58,391 nt of DNA from a bacterium (GTDB lineage Bacteria; UBP14; UBA6098; JAFGQG01): positions 1 to 58,391 of the forward strand of contig JAFGGQ010000093.1 in assembly GCA_016930435.1 (NCBI GenBank), read 5' to 3'. Under the pieces are notes generated by a model. That model made no database searches. It had not been told where the DNA came from and worked only from the letters and a program-made list of their open reading frames with translations. The position numbers were made by a program, and so were the translations under genes. This document shows positions 34,968-44,700 of the stretch, piece after piece (the first letter of the stretch is position 1; every line of letters starts with the position of its first letter).

Positions 34968-35240
34968 AGTATTCAGCAATCGGTTTTCAGTAAAAATTGA
35001 TGAAAACTATTTTATCAGTACGTTGACTGGTTCTGATGGCGAACAGCAGTAAACTCAGCGTTGGGTTGAGACAGCATAGAGATGTGGTTATATAAATTAG
35101 GAGCAAGCCAGAAAGTGGGTAAAAGATTGTGAGAATATTGGCGAGATGCTTAACTCTATGATTCGTAAATCCGCAAGTTTTTATAGGTGCCACGTTTCCG
35201 GGAGGGAGAAAGGTGTTTCTTAACTGATTCACTGAATACT
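34968..35240. repeat. Non-coding segment bounded by imperfect terminal inverted repeats
   Basis: The left end AGTATTCAGCAATCGGT (34968-34984) and right end ACTGATTCACTGAATACT (35223-35240) are imperfect inverted repeats: 9 bp exact (AGTATTCAG/CTGAATACT), then a similar 8-9 bp. The 273-bp segment between a stop codon and the liuB promoter region carries no convincing gene; the 81-codon minus-strand frame (34987-35232) has no recognisable domain. Inside, TTGAGA (35066-35071)-17 bp-TATATA (35089-35094) looks like a plus-strand promoter. It could be a miniature mobile element, a decayed insertion or a structured leader. Copies elsewhere in the genome cannot be checked here. Confidence 0.4.
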
Positions 35241-35317
35241 GATTACTTGACTATATTACTATATAAACCAAATCAATTGAAATAAGCAAATAACATCTAA
35301 CCAAGAAAACTAATAAA

Positions 35318-36925
35318 ATGGAGCAAATTCAAAGTAAGATAAATCCCCAGGACCCTGATTTCAAGGAACGCCAGGAATTTCATTTGAGACTGGTTAGGGA
35401 TCTTGAGGAAAAGACTGCTAAGATAATGCTTGGCGGACCGGAGAAATACCGAAAACTCCATACCGATCGTGGCAAGATGCTGGTCCGGGACCGTATTGAG
35501 AAGCTGCTGGACCGTAACACCCCTTTTCTGGAGTTCAATACCCTTGCGGCTTACAATATGTATGAAAATGAGGCTCCCGGCGCAGGTATTATCACCGGTA
35601 TCGGACGGGTGAAGGGCCATGAGGTAATGGTAGTGGCAAATGATGCCACGGTTAAGGGGGGTACTTACTTCCCGATTACCATCAAGAAACATCTCCGGGC
35701 ACAGGAAATCGCCCTTCAGAATCGCCTCCCCTGTGTCTATCTGGTGGATTCCGGCGGGATATTTTTGCCCCATCAATCGGGGACCTTCCCTGATAAAGAG
35801 CATTTTGGCAAGATCTTTTACAATCAAGCCCGGCTCTCCGCCGAAAACCTTCTCCAGGTTGCAGTGGTACTTGGCATGTCCACAGCGGGTGGGGCTTATG
35901 TACCCGCTATGTGCGATGAAACCATAATGGTCCGTCAGCAGGGAACGATCTATATCGGAGGGCCGCCATTGGTAAAAGCAGCCACCGGTGAAGAGGTTAC
36001 CGAAGAGGAACTGGGCGGGGCCGATGTGCACTGCCGGATCTCCGGAGTTTCCGATTATTATGCCCAGAACGACGAACATGCCCTTCGGATAGCCCGTGAT
36101 ATTATCGGCAATCTTCCTCATAACGCTAAATACCCCCTCGATCGGGCCACCCCTAAAGAACCACATTATGATCCCCGTGAACTCTACGGCGTGATCCCTA
36201 CCGATCTTAAAAAACCTTTCGATATCAGGGAAGTGATCGCCCGAATTGTGGATAACAGCGAATTCCACGAGTTCAAGGAACTCTATGGCCAAACCCTGGT
36301 CTGCGGATTCGCTCGGATCCAGGGCTACCTGGTCGGCATACTTGGCAATAACGGAGTACTGTTCTCTGAATCTTCACTCAAGGGCGCCCATTTCATCGAA
36401 TTATGTTGTGTCCGAAAAATCCCCCTTGTTTTCCTCCAGAACATAACCGGTTTCATCATTGGAAAACAATATGAGCATGGCGGTATTGCACGGAACGGTG
36501 CCAAGCTCGTTCACGCCGTAGCCAATGCCGACGTCCCTAAATTTACGGTGATCGTGGGCGGCTCCTATGGAGCGGGTAACTATGCCATGTGCGGCCGGGG
36601 CTACGACCCCCGCTTCCTGTGGATGTGGCCTAACTCCAAAATCTGCGTTATGGGCGGTGAACAGGCCGCCGGGGTACTCACTATGATCAAGGTCAAATCC
36701 CTGATGAAAAAGGGGAAAAAACTCTCCGAAGAAGAAATCGAAAATATCCGGAAACCTATCCTTGAAGACTATGAAGAACAGGCCAGCGCATATTATTCCA
36801 CAGCCCGTCTCTGGGACGACGGGATTATCAAACCGGAAGACACCCGGAACGTGCTTGCTCTGGGAATCGAAGCAGCCATCAACCGTACCATCCCAGACCA
36901 TAAATTCGGGGTATTCAGAATGTAG
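35318..36925 (+). CDS. liuB: Methylcrotonyl-CoA carboxylase beta (carboxyltransferase) subunit
   Basis: A 535-residue biotin-dependent carboxyltransferase closely matching MCC beta in length and order of motifs: [163 protein letters not shown], and the terminal GVFRM. It carboxylates 3-methylcrotonyl-CoA in leucine breakdown, using carboxybiotin from the carrier at 39364. No clear ribosome site precedes the ATG. Geranyl-CoA or another branched acyl-CoA carboxylase is the main alternative. Confidence 0.9.
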   Translation: MEQIQSKINPQDPDFKERQEFHLRLVRDLEEKTAKIMLGGPEKYRKLHTDRGKMLVRDRIEKLLDRNTPFLEFNTLAAYNMYENEAPGAGIITGIGRVKGHEVMVVANDATVKGGTYFPITIKKHLRAQEIALQNRLPCVYLVDSGGIFLPHQSGTFPDKEHFGKIFYNQARLSAENLLQVAVVLGMSTAGGAYVPAMCDETIMVRQQGTIYIGGPPLVKAATGEEVTEEELGGADVHCRISGVSDYYAQNDEHALRIARDIIGNLPHNAKYPLDRATPKEPHYDPRELYGVIPTDLKKPFDIREVIARIVDNSEFHEFKELYGQTLVCGFARIQGYLVGILGNNGVLFSESSLKGAHFIELCCVRKIPLVFLQNITGFIIGKQYEHGGIARNGAKLVHAVANADVPKFTVIVGGSYGAGNYAMCGRGYDPRFLWMWPNSKICVMGGEQAAGVLTMIKVKSLMKKGKKLSEEEIENIRKPILEDYEEQASAYYSTARLWDDGIIKPEDTRNVLALGIEAAINRTIPDHKFGVFRM

Positions 36926-37034
36926 GAACAATAAAATGGTATCTGCTTAAGAATTATCCTTAAGTTCTTTTATACTATAATGATATTTTATTGATAATGC
37001 CCGTATTAACTACTTTTCATACTATGGAGGGAAC

Positions 37035-37814
37035 TTGTATAAAACAATCAGATATGAATTAAAGGACAAAGTGGCCCGGGTAACCTTCGATCGCCCCGAA
37101 GTCCGAAATGCATTTAACTGGGATATGATACAGGAGCTTTTCCATGTATTCCGCAGGATTAAGGAGGACGAGTCTATCCGGGTAGTTATCCTGACAGGAG
37201 AGGGTTCCTGTTTCTGCGCCGGCGCCGACCTGCACTGGATGGGCGGAGTGATGGACATGCCCTTTGAAGATAATTACCGGGAAGCCCTCGAGCTGGCGGA
37301 CCTTTTCTACCTCATCTATTCCCTGCCGAAGCCGGTATTGGGGAGGATCAACGGCCCTGCCATAGGTGGCGGAACCGGATTCGTCTCCATCTGCGATATC
37401 TCCATCGCTTCGACCGAAGCCAAATTCAGCTTCAGCGAGGTGCGCCTTGGTTTAATCCCCGCCGACATCTCCCCCTTTATCTTTCGAAAATGCGGTGAGA
37501 ACCTTATCCGCCCCTATTTTCTTACGGGAAAAAGGCTGGATGCTTCTTTAGCATTTAAGGTGGGGCTGGTAAACGCGGTGGCTGAACCGGACGAACTTGA
37601 TAGAGTAGTGGATGAATATGTTCAGCAATTGCTGGCCGGTGGGCCAAATGCCATCAAGGCCTGCAAAGAACTGCTGGAAAAAGTTCCCCTGATGACCTTT
37701 GAAGGAGCCCGTGAATATACTGCACGGGTACTGGCCGAGCTTCGCAAAAGCCAGGAAACCCAGGAAGGGATCGCCGCATTCCTAAAAAAGCGTAAACCCA
37801 ATTGGGTGGAATAA
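37035..37814 (+). CDS. liuC: Enoyl-CoA hydratase, methylglutaconyl-CoA hydratase-like
   Basis: A 259-residue crotonase-fold enzyme. FDRPEVRNAFNWDM, the oxyanion-hole segments CAGADLHWMGG and INGPAIGGGTGFVSICDISIAS, then RLGLIPADISPF and the C-terminal SQETQEGIAAFLKKRKP. The GADLxWM variant and gene order between MCC subunits point to methylglutaconyl-CoA hydratase, the step after MCC in leucine catabolism. The start is TTG at 37035 with GGAGG four bases upstream; no in-frame ATG fits. A TATAAT (36976-36981) lies 54 bp upstream but without a good -35. Alternative: a general short-chain enoyl-CoA hydratase. Confidence 0.85.
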   Translation: MYKTIRYELKDKVARVTFDRPEVRNAFNWDMIQELFHVFRRIKEDESIRVVILTGEGSCFCAGADLHWMGGVMDMPFEDNYREALELADLFYLIYSLPKPVLGRINGPAIGGGTGFVSICDISIASTEAKFSFSEVRLGLIPADISPFIFRKCGENLIRPYFLTGKRLDASLAFKVGLVNAVAEPDELDRVVDEYVQQLLAGGPNAIKACKELLEKVPLMTFEGAREYTARVLAELRKSQETQEGIAAFLKKRKPNWVE

Positions 37815-37834
37815 CCGGGAAAGAGGAAGTAACC

Positions 37835-39334
37835 ATGATCAAGAAGATTTTTATTCCAAACCGCGGAGAGATCGCAGTGCGGATCATTCGGGCATGCCGG
37901 GAACTTGGGATTATCTCAGTTGCTGCTTATTCCCAGGCGGACCGGACTTCCCTTCATGTTCAGATCGCCGACGAGGCCATAGAGATCGGGCCTCCACCCG
38001 CCCTGGAAAGCTACCTCAATATTGAGAATGTGGTGAAGGCGGCTAAAGAGAGCGGAGCGGATGCTATCCATCCGGGGTACGGCTTCCTGGCAGAAAATAA
38101 GGATTTCGCTGCAAAGTGCCGGGACAATGGACTGATTTTTATCGGACCGACCCCTGAATCAATGGAATTAGTGGGCGACAAGGTGGCATCAAGGGTAACC
38201 GTTCAAGCCGCCGGGGTGCCCATTATCCCCGGTATGCTGACCCCCCAGGATAATATCAGCAGCATAATTACTGAAGCTAAAAAGATCGGCTACCCGGTAC
38301 TGGTAAAAGCATCTATGGGCGGCGGCGGAAAAGGTATGCAGATCGTCACCGAAGAATGCAAGCTAAAAGAATGCATAGAGGCCAGTAAACGCATCGCCAA
38401 ATCCGCCTTTGGTGATGATACCGTTTATGTGGAGAAATACATAGAGAAACCCCGGCACGTAGAGATACAGGTTATTGCTGACCATCATGGCAATGCCGTA
38501 CACCTCTTCGAGCGGGAATGCTCTATACAGCGCCGGCACCAAAAGGTAATCGAAGAGTCCCCCTCCCCTGCAATTAACGAAGATATTCGCCGGAAAATGG
38601 GAGATACTGCTGTTAGGGTGGTCAAAGAAACCGGATACACGAATGCCGGTACGGTCGAATTTCTGCTCGACCAGAACAGGAATTTCTATTTCCTGGAGGT
38701 TAATGCCCGTGTCCAGGTTGAGCACCCGGTAACCGAATGGGTTACCGGAATAGACATCGTCAAAGAGCAGATCCGGATAGCCAACGGGGAACCACTGAGT
38801 TTCAGCCAGGAGCAGATCAGGCATGTAGGTCATGCCATCGAGACCAGGATTTACGCGGAGGACCCCGAGGCAAATTTTATCCCCTCGCCGGGGCGTATTT
38901 CCGTCCTTCGGGAACCGGTCGGGCCGGGAATCCGGGTAGATTCCGGTATCTATGAGGGATATATTGTACCCTCTTTCTACGACCCCATACTGTCCAAGCT
39001 GATCGTCTATGATTCTACCCGTGAAAAAGCTATAGAACGAGCTTACTCCGCCCTCTCATCGTACCTCATCGGGGGGATCAAAACTATTATCCCCTTTCTG
39101 CTGAATGTGCTTCGTCACCCGGAGTTCCGATCTGGAAATCTCTCTACATCCTTTATTCAGGACTACCAGGAGGAATTGTTCAGTTACCCGGAAGAGGAGA
39201 AAATCCCATTTGCTGCGTTGGCCGCCTACGGGATCTACTCATCCTCGGCAAGAGGACCCAATACCCCGGGATTGCGGGAAGCCGGCTTGCCCGGAGTATG
39301 GGATACCCTGGGTGGCTGGAAAAACACCGAATGA
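37835..39334 (+). CDS. Biotin carboxylase subunit of acyl-CoA carboxylase
   Basis: A 499-residue ATP-grasp biotin carboxylase. FIPNRGEIAVRIIRACRELG, HPGYGFLAEN, ATP loop GGGGKGMQIV, RDCS-equivalent ECSIQRRHQKVIEESPSP, VEFLLDQNRNFYFLEVNARVQVEHPVTE and RIYAEDPEANFIPSPGRI are present. It ends near residue 500 without a biotinyl domain, so it is the stand-alone form. The ATG at 37835 (GAGGAAG upstream) is chosen over one 33 bases earlier that overlaps liuC. With the carrier protein 29 bp downstream and liuB upstream it makes a three-component carboxylase. Confidence 0.93.
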   Translation: MIKKIFIPNRGEIAVRIIRACRELGIISVAAYSQADRTSLHVQIADEAIEIGPPPALESYLNIENVVKAAKESGADAIHPGYGFLAENKDFAAKCRDNGLIFIGPTPESMELVGDKVASRVTVQAAGVPIIPGMLTPQDNISSIITEAKKIGYPVLVKASMGGGGKGMQIVTEECKLKECIEASKRIAKSAFGDDTVYVEKYIEKPRHVEIQVIADHHGNAVHLFERECSIQRRHQKVIEESPSPAINEDIRRKMGDTAVRVVKETGYTNAGTVEFLLDQNRNFYFLEVNARVQVEHPVTEWVTGIDIVKEQIRIANGEPLSFSQEQIRHVGHAIETRIYAEDPEANFIPSPGRISVLREPVGPGIRVDSGIYEGYIVPSFYDPILSKLIVYDSTREKAIERAYSALSSYLIGGIKTIIPFLLNVLRHPEFRSGNLSTSFIQDYQEELFSYPEEEKIPFAALAAYGIYSSSARGPNTPGLREAGLPGVWDTLGGWKNTE

Positions 39335-39363
39335 ATAAAATATAAACCACAAAGCGAAATACT

Positions 39364-39882
39364 ATGAAATTCGAAGCAAAGATAAAAACGGGGAAAAATG
39401 CCCTCCGTGAAACCAGAATCGAGGTACTGGATAAAGCCGGTAAATTTCTGGTCCAAGCCGGAGAACTCAACGAAATTGTTGATGCTGAAATAATCGGACC
39501 AGGTATTTTATCCCTGATAATCGAGGGTAAATCTTATTTGGTTCATATTACTGAAGGAAAGAATCAGAAATCGGTTTTTCTCGCCGGCCGGGAGTATATA
39601 TTTAATGAGGGTGAAGACGCTCCGGAATTAATTCAAGCGGGTCCCGGTAAATTCGAAGGTAAGATCAAGGCACCCATGCCTGGCTCCGTAGTGAAGATCA
39701 ACGGGAAGGAAGGGGATATAATAGCCGCCGGACAAGTCCTGATTATAGTAGAAGCCATGAAAATGGAGAATGAAATGCGAGCCCCGGTAGAGGTGCGCAT
39801 TGACAAGATAATGGTCCGGGAAAAAGAGCAGGTGGAAGGCATGCAGGTTCTGATGGAGGTTAGTGAGGTAGAGAAAAAATAA
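39364..39882 (+). CDS. Biotin carboxyl carrier protein of acyl-CoA carboxylase
   Basis: 172 residues. N-terminal about 95 residues form a beta-rich domain resembling the linker (BT) region that docks carriers to the carboxyltransferase in fused alpha subunits. Residues about 98-170 are the biotinyl domain: KAPMPGSVVKINGKEGD and EAMKMENEM, with biotin on the Lys of MKM, then a mirrored half ending VLMEVSE. A TCCCAAG/CTTGGGA hairpin starts immediately after the stop codon. Together with the biotin carboxylase it equals a split MCC alpha (LiuD). Confidence 0.92.
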   Translation: MKFEAKIKTGKNALRETRIEVLDKAGKFLVQAGELNEIVDAEIIGPGILSLIIEGKSYLVHITEGKNQKSVFLAGREYIFNEGEDAPELIQAGPGKFEGKIKAPMPGSVVKINGKEGDIIAAGQVLIIVEAMKMENEMRAPVEVRIDKIMVREKEQVEGMQVLMEVSEVEKK

Positions 39883-39936
39883 TCCCAAGAATGCAAACTT
39901 GGGAGTAATTACTCCAAATTACCATCCAAATTACCA
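39883..39936 (+). terminator. Hairpin, palindrome and 12-bp tandem repeat after the biotin carrier gene
   Basis: Directly after the stop: TCCCAAG-8 nt-CTTGGGA (39883-39904, 7-bp stem), overlapping the perfect palindrome GGAGTAATTACTCC (39902-39915), then two tandem copies of TCCAAATTACCA (39913-39924, 39925-39936). The hairpin position fits a 3' end of the carboxylase operon, but there is no T-run, so an intrinsic terminator is doubtful. Confidence 0.3.
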
Positions 39937-40065
39937 TCACGCGCTGTGCTGACGCCCCGTAAAATATCTCCTGAATAAAGAATTGCGTTCCCCGGCTTGC
40001 ACAATTTAGCTGTTTTAAAAGTTCTATGGCGCTTTCATGATTCGTGCCCTTCCGGTCTATATAAA

Positions 40066-41631
40066 ATGCATTTCAAGAAATACAGTACATTTTATTCCTT
40101 GCTGGCGATTGGGATACTGCGGTTGTTAGTCCACCACTATCCCGGTATCAACGAATTCGACGTGGTCGTATATGCCAGGCATTTTATCAACCCGGATTGG
40201 ATCCCAGGCGACTGGTATTTAAACCAGAATATAGCATACCGCCATACCTTTAATCTGCTCGCGGGAGGATTATCGCTGGTCGCCCCGATCTGGGCGGTAA
40301 TACTCATGGGCCGCGCCTTCCTCATCCTTTTATTTGCCCTTATAATGAATCGTTACTGCCGCGAATTCCATATTCCTGCTTTTGTGATCTTACCCTTGTT
40401 TACTTACTTTATAGCAAACCAGTCATTGGTTGCCGGAGAATGGATGATAGGCGGATTCGAAGCCAAAACACTAGCCTATATTTGTTTTCTTATGGCACTT
40501 CTTTTACTGATCAAGAAGCGATACAATTGGGGGGCTTTTCTATCCGGACTCGCCCTCTCCTTTCACATTCTGATAGGACTCTATGGCAGCTTTTGCCTTT
40601 TCATTGCAATGCTTACGGTTGAAGATACCCGGTTAAAAAACCTGAAATTATCACGAATGATAACCTCGGGGATACTTTGGCTGCTGGGGGGAACCGGGGG
40701 CGTATATGCCATTGCCCAATATCTTAAAAGCACCGCCCAGGTGAACAAAGACCTTGCCGCAAGCATTTACGTTTTCTTCAGGGTACCCCATCATGTTCTG
40801 CCCTCCGCATGGAATAATAGCCTTTGGATAGTAGCCCTGGCTATCCTGTTGATTATTCTAATAAGGGTGTTCAACGTTGCAAATAAAAGAAATGTTAAAA
40901 TGCTAACCAGCGCTGCACTATGCAGCCTGTTCCTTTTCGGGATAGGGATTCTGTTTTATCTTGCCGGGATGCATACCTATCTTCGTTACTACTGGTTCCG
41001 GCTGGGGGATGTCTTCCTCCCTTTCACCCTGATGATACTGCTGGGCATATCATTCTCCCTTATGCACCAGGGCAGACTGAAGCTGGGGCATCGAAAAATC
41101 CTGAAAAATAAAGCTAAAAACGGACTGAAAATCATATTAATAGTACTGTCCGGGATTGCTATGCTCTACGCCGGAGTGAGCTTTGTCAAAGACGTTTCGG
41201 AGGTCTGGCAAAACCGGAAATACAATTTTGTCAGTATCGATGAGAACCGGGCTGAAATGCTGCTCTGGATATCTCAAAACACACCTAAAAACGCTGTCTT
41301 CCTGGTATCCCCGACCATGCAGGATTTTTACTACCTGGCGGAAAGGCCGATGTTTGTCTCCCTTAAACATTCCCCCCAAAACGACGGGGATATACTGGAG
41401 TGGTACCATCGCCTGAATTTGCTGAACGGGAATAACGAACTCCCCTCAGGCAGAAATCCCTTTTTATATCGCAGAGAACTGAATCGCCAATTCTACCAGT
41501 TGAATGCAGAGCAGATACAACGGATCAAAGATGATTACCAGGTAGCTTACTATCTCGGATTATCCGGTCAGAAACTTCCCTTCAGGACTATTCACCTTAA
41601 TGATGCTTATCGGCTCTATTCGATAGAATAA
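40066..41631 (+). CDS. Polytopic membrane protein, glycosyltransferase-C-like topology
   Basis: A 521-residue inner-membrane protein with about 10-11 hydrophobic helices up to residue about 385, then a soluble C-terminal region (about 400-521; WISQNTPKNAVFLVSPTMQDFYYLAERPMFVS, LEWYHRLNLLNG). The early loop DVVVYARHFINPDWIPGDWY between helices 1 and 2 and the C-terminal extracytoplasmic domain resemble families related to GT-C glycosyltransferases or proteins of unknown function with that layout. No catalytic motif can be named. ATG 40066 is chosen; an upstream TTG (39997) is possible, and neither has a clear ribosome site. Convergent with the giant surface protein. Confidence 0.7.
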   Translation: MHFKKYSTFYSLLAIGILRLLVHHYPGINEFDVVVYARHFINPDWIPGDWYLNQNIAYRHTFNLLAGGLSLVAPIWAVILMGRAFLILLFALIMNRYCREFHIPAFVILPLFTYFIANQSLVAGEWMIGGFEAKTLAYICFLMALLLLIKKRYNWGAFLSGLALSFHILIGLYGSFCLFIAMLTVEDTRLKNLKLSRMITSGILWLLGGTGGVYAIAQYLKSTAQVNKDLAASIYVFFRVPHHVLPSAWNNSLWIVALAILLIILIRVFNVANKRNVKMLTSAALCSLFLFGIGILFYLAGMHTYLRYYWFRLGDVFLPFTLMILLGISFSLMHQGRLKLGHRKILKNKAKNGLKIILIVLSGIAMLYAGVSFVKDVSEVWQNRKYNFVSIDENRAEMLLWISQNTPKNAVFLVSPTMQDFYYLAERPMFVSLKHSPQNDGDILEWYHRLNLLNGNNELPSGRNPFLYRRELNRQFYQLNAEQIQRIKDDYQVAYYLGLSGQKLPFRTIHLNDAYRLYSIE

Positions 41632-41717
41632 GATTAAAAACCCGCTTTTCTATATTCCGGGTCAGGCAAGGCTCAAAACAAGCGCCTTTCGGGGATAATT
41701 TCCGTGGCTTAAAAGAA

Positions 41718-44700
41718 TTATCTGGTCAGAACCACGGTTCCCTTGCAGACGGTATCGTCACCCACCTTAATTACATAAAGATAAACTCCGGGCAGTGCCG
41801 CCTTGCCATCTGAATTCTGACCATCCCAGAAATTATGACCATGGTAGGGTGATGGTTCCAGGTTTTTCACAACCATTTCCCGGCCATCGAAGTCGTAAAT
41901 ATACAGGGTAGCTGCATCCAGGTGCTGATCCGGATAGTTGAACCATACCGTATCATTATAGGTATCACGGTTAGGGGTGAAAGGAACAGGGTAAGCCTCG
42001 CAGTTCAGCTCCTTAAGGGTAACAAACGGATAGCGATAGGAATTTTCCAGCCCGTTTGGGCCGCAGTAGAGAGCATTGTCATAAGCCTGAGCAAGCTCTA
42101 CCCAGAGGGTTTCTCCGGGTGTAAAGGTCTGTCCGGCGGATGCTGAAGAATAAAACAATACCCCGTTACCTGGTGACCAGCTTAAGCCAGGCTCGTCCAC
42201 CCGGTATTCCAACCCATCCACGGAGAGGATTATAGAATCACTATTGATCCCGGCAAGGGAGTCCCGGAGCGTCAGGGTGATTTCCAGAACATCATCTATA
42301 GTAGAACCCTCGGGAGGCTCAATAAGTTCTGCAAGGGGTCCCTGGAGGTCGATATTGAATGACCATTCATAATAAGTTTCCAGGTCGTTTCCCCAGTTAT
42401 CCCGGGCACTTACCAGAATCACCGTTACCGTCTGGCCATTCGAGAAAGCGAGGGGGGGATCATAGACCAGGGTATCGCCAATCAGGGTCAGATCGGGGCC
42501 AATAGCAACAGTATCACTATCCACGGTCAGAAGGACTGAAGCGGCATCAATGCCATCGCGGTCTTCCAGCAGGATAATTATTCTCTGGTACTGGCAGGAG
42601 GAATAGGCTCCTTCTTCCGGGTAAAGCAATTGGGCCTCAGGTCCTTCAGCGTTCCGGATCATTATGGTTTGTGTTTCCGAATAACGGCAACTGCGGTCCT
42701 CGGCGGTCATGAAATCGTAATCGTTATCGCAGGCATAGACCCGGTAGATAAAACCTGCACCGGAGGTCTGCGCGGGAACCGGGAGGTCGGTGCTGTAATG
42801 ATGAGTGCTCCGGCTGGCAGGATCAACCTCGGACATTAAAAGGGTATCCTCGCCGCCATCGGTCAGACTGCCATCGTCATCCCAGACCAGATAAACCCCG
42901 TATCCATCCGGACCCGTGGAATCATCAAATACCCCTGAACTGTCACCTATAAAGCATTCAATATAGAATTCCACCCCTTCGGCAATGGTATCCGGGGTAA
43001 AACCAGCAAAATTCGGAGGGATGGTGTCATCATCCTCCACGATAAAACGCCAGGCATATTCACCGGTATTTTCCCCGCAAAGCTGTGCGCGATCGGAGGC
43101 GGTAACGGTAACCAGCACGGTGTCCCGTTCGTGGAACCATATCCCGCTGGTATCCAGATCCGGTGTCCATGAAGCGCTATCGTTTAACACAACCGGGTCA
43201 AGCATCAAGGTCAAGCCGTCAAAGCTGAAGCCTGGTTCGCTGCCGGTGATATCCCGTGAGCCCTGAACCATATCAAGGTGAAAGGATATTGTACCGGGAT
43301 CAACTCCGGCTCCCAGATCTTCCAGTTCAACCAGGAGTGGGGTTTCGAAGTTATCGACATAACTCAGTTCAGCGGGGAAAGGATTAGAATATATCGGCGG
43401 GGAGAGATCAATGGTAAAGGAAAAGACAAAAGGTGAAGGATCAAGTGGATTTCCAATGATATCGGCCGCATAGAGTTCCACCATGACAATTTCACCATCG
43501 CTGAAAGAAACATCAGGATTGAATATGAGCAAGGTATCGTCTTCGAGTGACAATTCCGGGGAGTCAATGGTAAAGATATCCCCATCAACGATCAGGCGGA
43601 TAGAGTCGGGATCCACTCCTTCCACGTCGTTGAGCACAATAATAATGGTTTGCATTGAGCAGGATGTGATGATGGAATCGGGAGGGGTGATCAGGGTAGG
43701 GATAGGCCCTTCTCCCCCGACAGAAAAGCACCAGGTGAATGAATCGCAGTTGGCGGGGCAATACATTGCCTGGTCGCAGAATGAGGCGGTGATACAGATG
43801 GTATCCCCGGGTGGGAAAGGCTCATCAAGAGAGCTGCCGTAAAGCCTTACAGTGTCTCCTGAGACCACCAGTTCGCCGGCGCTGTATGTATAGGATCGCA
43901 GTTCATATTTAAAGGCCAATGAATCCAGTTCCACTCCTGCCAATGCATCATTGATAAGCAGGCGGAGATCAGGTCTGGCGGTTCCAATGGTAGCTCCGGG
44001 AACGGGTCTTGACCCTGAAGCGACGGGGGGCATCAGGTCAACGAAAAACCAGAATGCCAACGGGGTCTCCAGAGTAGCCCCGAAAATATCAGAGGCATCA
44101 AGAAGGATCACGGCTACACTATCACCATGAGTATAGGGTGTGGGGCGGACATAGTGAATGGTAACATCCAGAGGGCTGAAGTAAAATCCTGGATCATCAA
44201 ACCGGATAGTATCGCCCTCTACCAGAAGCACAATAGTGGTTTCATTGATGGCATCCCCTTCGGGGTCCAGCAGTTGAATGATGATTTCCATATCCTCACA
44301 GGAGGTAATCTCTCCGTTATGGGGTTGAATGGCTTCCGCCAGTGGGCCCCCGGCAGCAATGGTAAAATACCAGCAGGAATCGAGCTGATTAGGGTCACAC
44401 CAGTCAGGCTGATCAAAGGCTATCACGCAAACTTCAATAGTATCACCGGCCATAAAGACCAAACCGGCAATATCGGGATAGAATATCAGGGCAAACCCAT
44501 CCCAGCCAATTGCAGGCGAGGAAGGATCGTACCAGATCCCATCGATCCTCAGGCGCAGGGAATCACCTAATCCCGAGAGACTATCTTCTAATTCTACCCG
44601 GATCTCGGTCAGTGTAGGTGAAACGGAGGATCCGGCAGTTGGGATTGCATTGATTAATCTGGGTGGTGAAAGGTCCATTCGGAAAGACCAACTGATTGGC

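Noticed and set aside
35170-35215. GGTGCCACGTTTCCGGGAGGG resembling parts of a cobalamin riboswitch
   Set aside because: The conserved blocks are not in the right order or spacing, and the downstream genes are not typical B12-regulated genes.
35297-36292. Minus-strand frame of about 330 codons opposite liuB
   Set aside because: A shadow of the carboxyltransferase codon pattern; the plus-strand product matches MCC beta along its whole length.
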